Source of the DNA: DASZIT01 sp963770635
GTDB taxonomy: Bacteria > Actinomycetota > Acidimicrobiia > Acidimicrobiales > RAAP-2
NCBI GenBank assembly: GCA_963770635.1
Contig: CAVYQI010000006.1
Span: 806,001 to 870,000 of the forward strand
DNA length: 64,000 nt
Direction: 5' to 3'
The notes below the pieces were generated by a model that saw only the letters and a program-made list of their open reading frames with translations, was not told the origin of the DNA and did no database searches. The translations under genes and the position numbers were made by a program. This document shows, in pieces, positions 8,729 to 17,406 of the stretch. The first letter of the stretch is position 1. Each line of letters begins with the position of its first letter.

Positions 8729-10549
8729 TCAGGGGCCCTCGCCGCCACTGGCGGTGCACGACCGGGGATCCCAGGGCTGGAGGGGGGTCACCGACGGGGA
8801 CGGGGGCTGGAAGTCGCCGTTGGCGGTGGTGGTCGGGGTGGTCGAGGGGGCCGTGGTGGCCGCCCCGGTCCCGACGGTGGCGGCGCTGCTCGACGCGGCC
8901 GGCGGGTTCACCGCGAACTGGGTGCCGGTGACCACCGTGATCTGGGCCCCGCTGGTGACCTGGGTCGGGTCGAGGGCCATGATCACCGCGCCGGACATGG
9001 AGTTGGCCACCAGTTGGGCGGCGGCTTCATTGGCCGCGGTGGCCTGGGCGTAGTAGACGACGGTCTCGGCTTGCTGGCCGACCGGGGTCACATCGCCGAT
9101 TCCAGTCATGTTGAACCCGAGGGCTCCGAGGGCGGCGGAGGTGGTGGTGGCCTGGTTGTAGGCCCCCGACCCGTTCTCCACCGAGACGGTGACCGAACCG
9201 GGGGCCGGAAGCTTCCCACCGTGCATCGAATCGGTGGTGGTGTCGATCCCGAGGAACTGGCGGATCACCTGCTGGTCCTGGGCGGCGGCCGGGAACTCGA
9301 TGGACCCGTAGTCCCCGCCCTTGTAGATGTAGTCGCCGATGTTGCTGACCTCCACCGGGAGGGTGTACTGGGGGGCGGTGGCAGCGTTGACCCCGTGGAA
9401 ATCGAGGACCAGGTTGATCATGTCGCTGATGGAGAACGTCGAGTCCACCGACAGCTGGGAGGCCACCCCGTTGACCAGCTGGGTGTCGGTGATGGGGTTG
9501 GACAGACCGTTCTTGGCGACGGCGGTGGCCAGTACCCGCAGGAACTCGTGGTCGCGCCGGATCCGGGCCAGGTCGCTGGAGTTCTCGAACGGCCAGTAGT
9601 TCGGATTGCTGGTGGTGACCCCCGGCCCCTGGTACTGGAGGTGCCGGGCCCGCACCACCTGGAGGGCGTGGATGCCGTCGAGGGCGACGCACCCGGTGGT
9701 CTGTTGGTTGAGCCCCGAATAGGCGTCGAACACCGGCATCGGGAAGTACATCTTGACCCCGCCCAGCGCGTTGATCACATTGGCGAAGGTGTCGAAGTTG
9801 AGCACCACGTAGTGCTGGATGGGAATCCCGAAGTCCTCGTTGATGGCCGCCACCAGCTGGCTCGGCCCCTGGTAAAGGGCGGCATCGACCTTGTTGGCCC
9901 CGGTGGTGCGGGCATTGGGGATGAACAGGTCGCGGGGGATCGAGAGGATGGAGACGGTGTGCTTGTTCGGGTCGAGGTGGAGGATCATGATCACGTCGCT
10001 GTTGACCCCGTTCACCCCCTGGGAGCAGAGCCCGTAAGCGGGATTCTGGACGGTGAGGGCGCACCGGTCGGTGGACCCGACCATCAGGATGTTCTCGGTG
10101 CCGGCGTCGGCCCCGGTGGTGGGCGAGTCGATGAGGCCCTTCACGTCCAGCCGGTGGAGCTCGTGGTTGAGGTAGAAGCCGTAGCCGGCGATGCTGCCCG
10201 CCCCCGCCACGATGAGGATGACCAGCACCAGCACCACCCGCTTGGTCTTCTTGAAGCGCTTGGGCGGCTTGGTGGCCCGGTGGGAGTGTCTGCGTTTGCC
10301 GTTCTTGATCTCCTCGCCCAGCTTCTGGAGGCCGGTTTCGTCGAAGGTGCCGGTGCTCTTGATGGTGCCGGCGCGGACCACCGAGGCGTCGGGCGGCGCC
10401 TCGGGGACCGGCCCGGGTGATTGCCCGGGACTGGAATTACCCTCGATCATCGAGCCGAGGGCGCGGAGCCCCTCCTCGTTGGGGATGCTTCCGCGCCGCG
10501 GCTGACGGGTGGGGTCGGTAGCGGGTCCCTCGGGACCGCTGCTGGCCAT
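8729..10549 (-). CDS. LCP (LytR-CpsA-Psr) family protein with LytR_C domain
   Basis: Membrane-anchored LCP phosphotransferase of about 606 residues; such enzymes attach polymers such as arabinogalactan, teichoic acid or capsule to peptidoglycan. A long cytoplasmic N-terminus (1-102) precedes one transmembrane helix (VVLVLVILIVAGAGSIAGYG). The LCP core follows: NILMVGSTD, DVIMILHLDPN, SILSIPRDLFIP, KVDAALYQG, ARHLQYQG and ARIRRDHEFLRVLA. A LytR_C domain comes next (about 445-545, VSVENGSGAYNQATTTSAAL) and then a Thr/Pro tail. The ATG at 10549 is preferred to a codon six residues earlier. The anion permease gene upstream only appears to overlap it because of a frameshift. Confidence 0.88.
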   Translation of the reverse strand: MASSGPEGPATDPTRQPRRGSIPNEEGLRALGSMIEGNSSPGQSPGPVPEAPPDASVVRAGTIKSTGTFDETGLQKLGEEIKNGKRRHSHRATKPPKRFKKTKRVVLVLVILIVAGAGSIAGYGFYLNHELHRLDVKGLIDSPTTGADAGTENILMVGSTDRCALTVQNPAYGLCSQGVNGVNSDVIMILHLDPNKHTVSILSIPRDLFIPNARTTGANKVDAALYQGPSQLVAAINEDFGIPIQHYVVLNFDTFANVINALGGVKMYFPMPVFDAYSGLNQQTTGCVALDGIHALQVVRARHLQYQGPGVTTSNPNYWPFENSSDLARIRRDHEFLRVLATAVAKNGLSNPITDTQLVNGVASQLSVDSTFSISDMINLVLDFHGVNAATAPQYTLPVEVSNIGDYIYKGGDYGSIEFPAAAQDQQVIRQFLGIDTTTDSMHGGKLPAPGSVTVSVENGSGAYNQATTTSAALGALGFNMTGIGDVTPVGQQAETVVYYAQATAANEAAAQLVANSMSGAVIMALDPTQVTSGAQITVVTGTQFAVNPPAASSSAATVGTGAATTAPSTTPTTTANGDFQPPSPSVTPLQPWDPRSCTASGGEGP

Positions 10550-10639
10550 GGCCGTTAACGGTAGCAAGAGAGTCGCCGTCGCCGGAGTCAGCCCCGGGCG
10601 GGTTCCAGCCGTGCGACGGGTGGCGGGGGCCGGGTGACG

Positions 10640-11711
10640 CTAGAGCTTGTCCGGACCTAGCAGTCCGGTCACCGCCAGCGCGGCCATGATGGTCAAAGGG
10701 ACCATCACCAACCCCACCGCGGCTGTAGGTCCGCACCGAGGGGAAGGCGCCCTCCCGCTTGGCCACCTGGAGCCAGAAGATGGCGGAAAGTGAACCGGTC
10801 ACCACCAGGTTCGGGCCCAGGTCGAGGCCGATGAGCAGCGCCCTCGGGTGCAATGGCGCCCTCGACGACAGCAGGACTGCGGCGGGCAGGTTGTTGACCA
10901 GGCAGGCGGACCCGGCGGCAATCCACGAGGACGCCACCGGCCCGGCCACCCTCATCAGATGACCGGGGGCGTCCCACACCCGGGCCAGATACCCGAGGGC
11001 CACCGCCACCAAGAACAGCGCGGCCAACACCGCGGGGTTGGCCGCGCGGGTGGCCACCGAGAGGGAAAGCCTCCCGCTAGCCAGCTGGACGATCACCATC
11101 GCCAGGCCCAGAGCCAGCACCGGGACCGCCGGATCGGGGAGGGCGAGAACCATCACCGCGGCTCCGGCCACCCCGACCATGCCCGCGCCCCGCCGGGGGG
11201 CCACCGGCTCGATCGGCGGGCGGTCGGGAGAGGTCAGGTCCTTTCGCCTCCACGCCACCAGCACCGCCAGGGTGACCACCACCGCGGCCGCCCAGGCCGG
11301 GGCCATGCCCGCCGCGAACGAGCTGCCGTTCACGTCGCGGCCGTGGAGGACCAGGAGGTTGGTCAGGTTCGAGCCGGGGAGCAGGAGGGATGCCGAGTTG
11401 GACATGAACACCGCCCCGTAGAGGAAGGCCGTCTCGCCCAGGCGCCGGCGGCGGGCGGCGTGCAACAGGATGGGGGTGAGGAACACCACCGAGGTGTCGA
11501 GGTTGAGGACGACCGTCACCCCGACGACCAGGGCCATCAACGATGTGAACAGCACCAGCCCCCCGCCGGGCAGCCGGGCCGCCAGGGTGCCGGCCGCTTC
11601 GAACAGGCGGTCGGAGGCGGCCACCACTCCCACCAGCAGCAGCCCGGCGATGAGCACGAACGGGGGCCAGGTCTGGGCCAGCGTGTGGGAGAGGGCGGTC
11701 GGCACCGTCAC
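10640..11711 (-). CDS. ArsB/CitM-type anion permease (C-terminal frameshift)
   Basis: Polytopic membrane protein of about 357 residues and 9-11 hydrophobic segments, related to ArsB/SLC13-type permeases; LNLDTSVVFLTPILLHAARR, NSASLLLPGSNLTNLLV and LVNNLPAAVLLSSRAP are the typical signatures of the two half-repeats. The frame as sequenced runs past PSVRTYSRGGVG into the LCP gene. Removing one G near 10722 gives a hydrophobic last helix and the C-terminus TGLLGPDKL, with a stop at 10640-10642, well short of LCP. Start is GTG 11711. Substrate (arsenite, dicarboxylate or other anion) cannot be inferred, and no arsenic genes lie nearby. Confidence 0.75.
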
Positions 11712-11766
11712 GAATCAGAGGTCATGCGGAGCTGCCGGTGCCTGGGAGCCGCGGCCCAGCGGTGGA

Positions 11767-13443
11767 TCAGGCGGGCGCCTGGCGAGCCAGGATCGGTTGG
11801 TCGTCGGCGGATGCCGACGCCGCCGCGGGGCTGGAACCGTTCGGCCGGCCGCCGTCGACGGCGGAACCCGCGGTGCGCACCGGGAGGGCGGTCACCCGCA
11901 GGTCGTCGGGCTGCAACCACAAGGTGTCGAACCAGTAGCGCACGGTCCAGGTCGGCCAGTTGTTGGTCACCCGTCCGGCCGCCGTCTTGTACCAGCTCCG
12001 GCACGAGTTCACCCAGGTGGTCCCCAACATCAGCCGTTGCACCCGGGCATCCTCGCGGTCGTAGGCCGCGGTGGTGACCTCGACGGTGGCCGGGACGCCG
12101 GCGGTGCGGGCCTCGGTGTCGGCGGCCAGCGCCTGGAGCACCACGTTGAGCTGGCGTTCGACCATGAAGAGGATGGAGTTGTGCCCGAGGTTGGTGTTGG
12201 GCCCGTAGAGCAGGAAGCAGTTGGGAAATCCGGCCACCGAGATCCCCAGGTAGGCCCGGACCCCGCCCTCCCAGGCCGACGCCAGGGTGCGACTGCCGCG
12301 GCCGGTGACGGGAATCGCCGACAGGAAGTCGGTGGTGTGGAAGCCGGTCCCGAAGATCAGCACGTCGGCCGGCCGCCGCTTCCCGTCGGCGGTCACCACC
12401 GCGTCGGCCTCGACCCGCTGGATGGGCTCGTTGACCACCTCGACGGTCGGCCGCAGGATGGCCGGGTACCAGTCGTCGGAGATGAGTATCCGCTTGCACC
12501 CGACCGAGTAGTCGGGGACCACCGAGTCCGCCGGCATCCGGTCGGACACCACCCCGGTCACGATGCCCTTGGTGATCACCTTCCGGAGGTAGCGGCCGGC
12601 CCAGCTGTCCTTTCGGAACGCCAGCCATCGGGCCTCCAGCGACCAGTAGATCCGCCAGCGGTAGGCGAGCTCGTAGGCCCGCACATGGTCGAGCAGCCAC
12701 CGCTGGAGGGGACCGTAGACCCGGTCGGGTTTGGGGACCACGTAACTGATGCTGCGTTGGAAGACGGTGAGCTGGGCGGCCTGGGCGGCGACCGGCGGCA
12801 CGAACTGGATGGCGCTGGCCCCGCTCCCGACCACCGCCACCCGTTTCCCGTCCAGGTCGACCCGGTGGTCCCACCGGGCCGAGTGCCAGCTGGGCCCGGC
12901 GAAGGTGTCGAGCCCGGGAAGGTCGGGGATGGAGGGGCGGTTGAGTTGCCCGCAGGCGAAGATGACGGCGTCGGCTTCGAGCACTTCGGCCTCCCCGCCG
13001 GTGGAGGTCACCGAGACCCGCCAGCGGCCGGATCCTTCGTCGTAGGCGGCATGGTTGACGGTGGTGCCCAGGCGAAGGTGGCCGGCCAGCCCGTGACGGG
13101 CCACCAACTCCTCGGCGTAGTCGAGGATCTCCGGCTGTTCGGCGAAGCGACGGGTCCAGTCCGTCTTGGATGCGAACGAGAAGGAGTAGAGGTGGGAGGG
13201 GACGTCGCAGCCGCTCCCCGGGTAGGTGTTGTCCCGCCAGGTCCCGCCGACCCCGTCCGATTGCTCGACGATGGTGAAGTCGGTGACGCCGGCCCGCTTC
13301 AGCTGGATGCCGGTTCCGAGCCCGGACATCCCGGCCCCGACGATGATCACCGACGGCGGCGGTTGCCCGGCCAGCCGGGCGGCCCTCACCGCCCGCTGCA
13401 TCCGCCTCAGGCCGATGTTCAACGCCAACTCGACACCCCCCAA
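11767..13443 (-). CDS. flavin-containing monooxygenase (Baeyer-Villiger type)
   Basis: Class B FAD/NADPH monooxygenase. An FAD Rossmann motif IIVGAGMSGLGTGIQL sits near residue 32, the Baeyer-Villiger fingerprint FAGPSWHSARW near 185, and an NADP motif VAVVGSGASAIQ near 204. FGTGFHTTDFL is the conserved ATG-like motif near 355. Family members insert oxygen next to ketones or oxidise soft nucleophiles. The frame can begin at TTG 13443, while ATG 13401 leaves 15 residues before the dinucleotide fold. The C-terminal 40 residues are low complexity. Neighbours give no clear substrate. Confidence 0.88.
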   Translation of the reverse strand: MGGVELALNIGLRRMQRAVRAARLAGQPPPSVIIVGAGMSGLGTGIQLKRAGVTDFTIVEQSDGVGGTWRDNTYPGSGCDVPSHLYSFSFASKTDWTRRFAEQPEILDYAEELVARHGLAGHLRLGTTVNHAAYDEGSGRWRVSVTSTGGEAEVLEADAVIFACGQLNRPSIPDLPGLDTFAGPSWHSARWDHRVDLDGKRVAVVGSGASAIQFVPPVAAQAAQLTVFQRSISYVVPKPDRVYGPLQRWLLDHVRAYELAYRWRIYWSLEARWLAFRKDSWAGRYLRKVITKGIVTGVVSDRMPADSVVPDYSVGCKRILISDDWYPAILRPTVEVVNEPIQRVEADAVVTADGKRRPADVLIFGTGFHTTDFLSAIPVTGRGSRTLASAWEGGVRAYLGISVAGFPNCFLLYGPNTNLGHNSILFMVERQLNVVLQALAADTEARTAGVPATVEVTTAAYDREDARVQRLMLGTTWVNSCRSWYKTAAGRVTNNWPTWTVRYWFDTLWLQPDDLRVTALPVRTAGSAVDGGRPNGSSPAAASASADDQPILARQAPA

Positions 13444-13563
13444 GGTTGTCCGGCCGTTCCGTCCGTAGGGAAGGACCGGGTCCTCAGGTTACGGGGTGGG
13501 CGGCTCCGGCCCCAAATCTCCGGACCCGCGGGCGGGACCCGGCGAGTCGGGCGTACCAATCGG

Positions 13564-14682
13564 TCAGAGGAGAGTGGCGAGCGGTGACCACTCCAGGCCG
13601 TGGGCGTCGGCCACCGGCTGGTAGACGATGCGGCCCCCGACCACATTGACCCCGTCGGCCAGCGCCGGGTCGGCGCGGGCGGCGTCCTTCCACCCGTGGT
13701 CGGCGATGGCCAGGGCATAGGGCAGGGTGGCGTTGACCATCGCGTGGGTGGAGGAGTGGGGGACGGCGCCGGGCATGTTGGCCACGCAATAGAAGAGCGA
13801 GCCGTTGACCTCGAAGGTCGGATCCGAGTGGGTGGTGGGTCGGGTCGACTCGAAGCAGCCACCCTGGTCTACCGAGATGTCGACCAGCACCGACCCCGGG
13901 CGCATCTGCGCCACCAGGGCGTCGGACACCAGGATGGGTGCCTTGGCCCCGACCACCAGCACCGCGCCGATCACGATGTCGGCGTCGATGCAGGTCTCCT
14001 CGATGGCATGGGCGCTGGACGCCACCGTCTCCAGCGCGCCGCGGAAGTGGTGGTCGGCCCGGCGGAGACGGTCGACGTTCCGGTCGAGGATGTAGACGTC
14101 GGAATGCATCCCGACGGCCATGGTCGCCGCGGCCCAGCCCGCCACCCCGGCACCCAGGATCACCACCCGGGCCGACCGCACCCCGGGGATGCCGCACACC
14201 AGCACCCCCCGCCCGCCCGCCGGGCTCATCAAATGGTGGGCCCCCATCAGCGGGGCCATCCGTCCCGCCACTTCGCTCATCGGGGTGAGGAGGGGGAGGG
14301 AGCCGTCGCCCAGCTGGACGGTCTCGTAGGCGATGGCGGTGGTGCCGGCGGCCATCAGCGCTTCGGTGCACGACCGGGAGGCGGCCAGGTGGAGGTAGGT
14401 GAAGAGGACCTGGTCCCGCTGGAGGCCGAGCCGGGGGTACTCCTCGGGAACCGGCTCTTTCACCTTCAGCACCATGTCGGCCCGAGACCAGACGTCCACC
14501 GCGTCGCCCACCACCGACCCCCCGGTGGCGACGAACTCGTCGTCGCGTATGGAGGAGCCGGCCCCGGCCCCCGCCTGGATCAGCACGGTATGGCCGGCGC
14601 TGGTGAACTCCCTGACCCCGGCTGGGGTGATCGCCACCCGGGATTCGCCGTCCTTCACCTCTGTGGGCACGCCGATGATCAT
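13564..14682 (-). CDS. ald: alanine dehydrogenase
   Basis: NAD-dependent L-alanine dehydrogenase (alanine to pyruvate and ammonia), 372 residues, the usual size. N-terminal MIIGVPTEVKDGESRVAITP holds the substrate Arg; KVKEP contains the pyruvate-binding Lys and TYLHLA the catalytic His; VVILGAGVAGWAAATMA is the NAD-binding loop; VDISVDQGGCFE and NMPGAVPHSST are further family signatures. ATG 14682 is chosen because it starts the family N-terminus and is preceded by a good GGGAGG ribosome site seven bases away. A cytosolic hexamer is expected from the family. Confidence 0.95.
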   Translation of the reverse strand: MIIGVPTEVKDGESRVAITPAGVREFTSAGHTVLIQAGAGAGSSIRDDEFVATGGSVVGDAVDVWSRADMVLKVKEPVPEEYPRLGLQRDQVLFTYLHLAASRSCTEALMAAGTTAIAYETVQLGDGSLPLLTPMSEVAGRMAPLMGAHHLMSPAGGRGVLVCGIPGVRSARVVILGAGVAGWAAATMAVGMHSDVYILDRNVDRLRRADHHFRGALETVASSAHAIEETCIDADIVIGAVLVVGAKAPILVSDALVAQMRPGSVLVDISVDQGGCFESTRPTTHSDPTFEVNGSLFYCVANMPGAVPHSSTHAMVNATLPYALAIADHGWKDAARADPALADGVNVVGGRIVYQPVADAHGLEWSPLATLL

Positions 14683-15059
14683 GGGGTACCTCCCAGTGCA
14701 TTGTGGCATTGGCCGAGGTGGAGGCGGTGTTGGGGACCGACTCGGCTCGGGATGAACAGACGGGCGGTGAACACATCGCCGGGTTCGACCGTATCCCCAG
14801 GGTACGAACTCGGAAAGGGACGCAACGATGGCTTATCTCTCGCCTACCCGGCTCCCCCGGATCCCCGGCGCCCAAGAGCTGGTGGCGGTAGGTGCCTTTG
14901 CCGCTCTGGCCGCGGCGGCCGGATGCCCACCGGATCGGTGAGCCCGAGATGAACGACGCATCGACGACGGAGGATGTCCGCCCAGGGTCCGGTCGGCTGG
15001 CGTCGATGACTCGGGATACCGTCTCTGGTGAGGGGCCTCGCCGGCCGGGGCCGACAGCC

Positions 15060-15561
15060 ATGGCAACTGACGAGATCGAACTCCGGGCCGCCTTCGTGGC
15101 CCACAGCGGCGAGCTGGTGGCGTTTGCCCGCCGGAGCCTCGGGGACGCGGCAGCTGGCCGAGGAGGCCGCCCAGGAGACGTTCGTGCGGGCGTGGCGACA
15201 TCGGGACCGGTTCGATCCGTCGCTCGGCTCCATGCGCACCTGGCTGTTCGCCATCGAACGACGCCTGGTCATCGACCTGGCCAGGTCCCGGGCCATCAGA
15301 AAGACCGAGGTGCTGCCGCCCGACGCCGAAGATCCCGACGACAGCATCGAGCGGGCCATGCAGGCGTGGCAGGTCGAAGAAGCGGTCAGGCGGCTCCGCC
15401 AGGAGCACCGTCACGTGCTCATCGAGATCTACTACCGGGGGCGCCCCAGCCGGAGCGTGGCCGACGAGCTCGGGATCCCCGACGGCACCGTCCGCAGCCG
15501 TCTCTTCTATGCCCTCAAAGCGCTGAAGCTGATGCTCGAGGAGATGGGGTGGGAACAATGA
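15060..15561 (+). CDS. ECF-type RNA polymerase sigma factor (one frameshift)
   Basis: Extracytoplasmic-function sigma factor of about 165 residues. Region 2 begins ELRAAFVAHSGELVAFARRSLGD from ATG 15060. After a one-base shift near 15150 it resumes QLAEEAAQETFVRAWRHRD, the core-binding and -10 recognition helix. Region 4 is AVRRLRQEHRHVLIEIYYRG with the helix-turn-helix SVADELGIPDGTVRSRLFYA. The stop overlaps the start of the anti-sigma gene (ATGA), so the pair is coupled. The upstream 350 bases are open intergenic sequence with respect to ald and may hold an autoregulated promoter, but I could not pick one. Confidence 0.85.
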
Positions 15562-16214
15562 CGGGCGCCGAATGCGAACGGTGGCGAGGCTTGCAGGCCA
15601 TGCACGCCATCGGCCGGCTCGAGCCTCACGAGGAGAGCCAACTTCGCGCCCACCTCGAGGAGTGCCCGGCGTGTCGGGTCGAGACCGTCGAGCTGGCCGG
15701 ACTGGAAGCGGCCCTCGGTCTGGTCGACGTCGGCCATCTCGGCGACGGCCGGGAGCCGGCGATTCCGCTGGAGTCGGCCCGGTGGGAGCGGGTCCGGTGG
15801 GACCGCCACCGGCGGGTGCGGATGACGGCCACCCGGTGGGCGATGGCGGGGATGGCCGCGGCCGCGGTCGCGGCGATCGCATTGGTGGTGGTCTCCGTAC
15901 AGCAGTCGCCGTCGCCGACCAAGACGGTCGCGCTCAGCGGGACCCCGGGAGTCCGCGCCTCGGTGGTGCTGGCATCCAAGGTGTGGGGCACCGAAGCGAC
16001 CTTCAAGGAATCGGGGCAGCAGGCCGGCCAGGTCTGGACGGTGACGATGGAAACAACGCCGGGCTCCTGGTGGGTCGCCGGGAGCTACCGGACCATAGGC
16101 TCCAGAGGCCAGGTGCAGGTCACCCTGTCCTGTGCGGTGCCCGCCGATCAGATCACCCATGTGTGGGTGAGTGACGGTGCCGGGCACACCGTGCTGCGGG
16201 GCTACGTTCAGTAG
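15558..16214 (+). CDS. zinc-finger anti-sigma factor
   Basis: A 218-residue membrane anti-sigma factor. The N-terminal zinc-binding module HEESQLRAHLEECPACRVE (His-x3-Cys-x2-Cys of the ZAS type) would hold the sigma factor. One transmembrane helix follows near residues 95-117 (WAMAGMAAAAVAAIALVVV), then an extracytoplasmic domain of about 100 residues (VWTVTMETTPGSWWVAGSYR). The ATGA overlap with the sigma gene shows co-translation. Presumably the outer domain senses envelope stress or redox state; the signal is unknown. Confidence 0.87.
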   Translation: MTGAECERWRGLQAMHAIGRLEPHEESQLRAHLEECPACRVETVELAGLEAALGLVDVGHLGDGREPAIPLESARWERVRWDRHRRVRMTATRWAMAGMAAAAVAAIALVVVSVQQSPSPTKTVALSGTPGVRASVVLASKVWGTEATFKESGQQAGQVWTVTMETTPGSWWVAGSYRTIGSRGQVQVTLSCAVPADQITHVWVSDGAGHTVLRGYVQ

Positions 16215-16226
16215 CCGGTCGGACCG

Positions 16227-16442
16227 TCAGGCGACACGGGCCGATTCGCCTCCCATGGAGACGACATCGCCGAGGCGCAACTGGCGACCCCTCCGGAGCT
16301 CGACCTCCCCGTTGACCCGCACCGCGCCGGAGGCGATCTGCAGCCGGGCGTCCGACCCGCGGTCCGCCAGATCCGCGAGTTTGAGGAACTGGCCCAACCG
16401 GATGGTGCCGTCAGTGACCGTCACCGCCTTCGGTTCACCCAC
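16227..16442 (-). CDS. S4-domain RNA-binding protein
   Basis: Small (about 71 residues) protein consisting of one S4 RNA-binding fold: IRLGQFLKLADLADRGSDA, then IASGAVRVNGEVELRRGRQL and GDVVSMGG, as in YaaA/RlbA-type proteins. It probably binds structured rRNA or tRNA. The GTG at 16442 overlaps the stop of the DUF488 gene; a second GTG at 16424 is an alternative start. Convergent with the anti-sigma gene, 12 bases apart. Confidence 0.8.
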   Translation of the reverse strand: MGEPKAVTVTDGTIRLGQFLKLADLADRGSDARLQIASGAVRVNGEVELRRGRQLRLGDVVSMGGESARVA

Positions 16443-16797
16443 CGAGCACCTCGGCCAGCACGGCAGCCTCGCTGATCTCCGCCTGCTTGGTCGCGGTGAG
16501 CAGCGTGACGGTCCGTTTTCTGGCCAGTAAGTAGAGATGGTCGAGGATGGCAGCCCGTTCCGGCTCCTTGAGCTCGACCCGGTACCGCCGGGCGAACTCC
16601 TCGAACCGTTCGGGGACATGGCCATACCATGTTCGGAGCTCGGTCGACGGTGCCAACTCCTTGCACCACTCGTCCAATGCCGCTCGGGCTTTTGACAATC
16701 CCCGCGGCCAGAGGCGATCGACCAATACCCGTGCACCGTCGTCGGATCCCGGCTCCTCGTACACCCGCCCTATCCGAACCCTCGGCTTCGTCGCCAT
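16435..16797 (-). CDS. DUF488 family protein
   Basis: A 120-residue DUF488 (YeaO-like) protein, cytosolic and of unknown function. Signatures: RVYEEPGSDDGARVLVDRLW, PRGLSKARAALDEWCKELAPS, LRTWYGHVPERFEEFARRY and TVTLLTATKQAEISEAAVL. Its stop overlaps the S4 gene and its start lies close to the MarR-type gene end, so the three may be one transcript. Confidence 0.85.
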   Translation of the reverse strand: MATKPRVRIGRVYEEPGSDDGARVLVDRLWPRGLSKARAALDEWCKELAPSTELRTWYGHVPERFEEFARRYRVELKEPERAAILDHLYLLARKRTVTLLTATKQAEISEAAVLAEVLGG

Positions 16798-16799
16798 GG

Positions 16800-17271
16800 T
16801 TAGGCCCTTCGCGCCGTCGCGGTTTCCGCCGGCCCGGCATGGTCGTCGAGTCCGGCCCAGAGCATCTGGAAGTCGTCGGCCAGACGGGCCAACTCCTCGA
16901 TGTGCTGGGCGGAAAGGAGACTGAGGGCGGCGCTCCCCTTTCGAGTGAGGACCAGGTGGATCACCCTTCCGTCATGAGGGTCGGAGCGGCGTTGGATGAT
17001 CCCCGCAGCTTCGGCTCGCTGGGTCAGCTCCACCGCGCTCGTGGTGGCGCAGGAGGAGGGATTCCGCAACATCGCCGATGGTCGGACCGGTGGGGCCCGT
17101 GTGCCCGCGAATGGCCAGCAGCAGCTGGTGCTGAGCCGAAGTGAGCCCCGCGGCTCGAGCCTGCACTTCACTCCAATGGAGGAACCGACGGAACCCGGTC
17201 CGGAAAGCCAACAGCTTCACGTATTCATCAGTTCTGAGGGGCCTCGGTGCCACGATAGGGTTTCGCTCCAT
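16800..17271 (-). CDS. MarR-family transcriptional regulator (one frameshift)
   Basis: Winged-helix regulator of about 156 residues. From ATG 17271: LHWSEVQARAAGLTSAQHQ, LLLAIRGHTGPTGPTIGDVAESLLLRHH (recognition helix begins). One extra G near 17047 shifts the frame; it continues SAVELTQRAEAAGIIQRRSD, PHDGRVIHLVLTRKG (the wing) and a C-terminal dimerisation helix. It sits just upstream of DUF488 on the same strand; target genes are unknown. Confidence 0.8.
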
Positions 17272-17406
17272 GTATCTCGTACTACGACCTAATGTACCGC
17301 GGGGAGCGCCGGAGCCGAAAGGGTCTGAGGTTGATCACCCGTTGACGGTGTCCGGGGCTTGCACCGCGAGGGCCGAAGCCGAGGCTAGTCCCAGGCGGCC
17401 GCGGCG

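Noticed and set aside
7553..10420. A 955-codon open frame on the plus strand
   Set aside because: It lies opposite the serine hydrolase and LCP genes, is rich in Gly/Val/His/Arg and has no domain; it is a GC-skew shadow of the real minus-strand genes.
11470..13587. A 705-codon plus-strand open frame
   Set aside because: Antisense to the flavin monooxygenase, which has clear FAD and NADP motifs; the plus-strand product is low complexity.
13600..14952. A 450-codon plus-strand open frame
   Set aside because: Antisense shadow of alanine dehydrogenase, with no recognisable motif.
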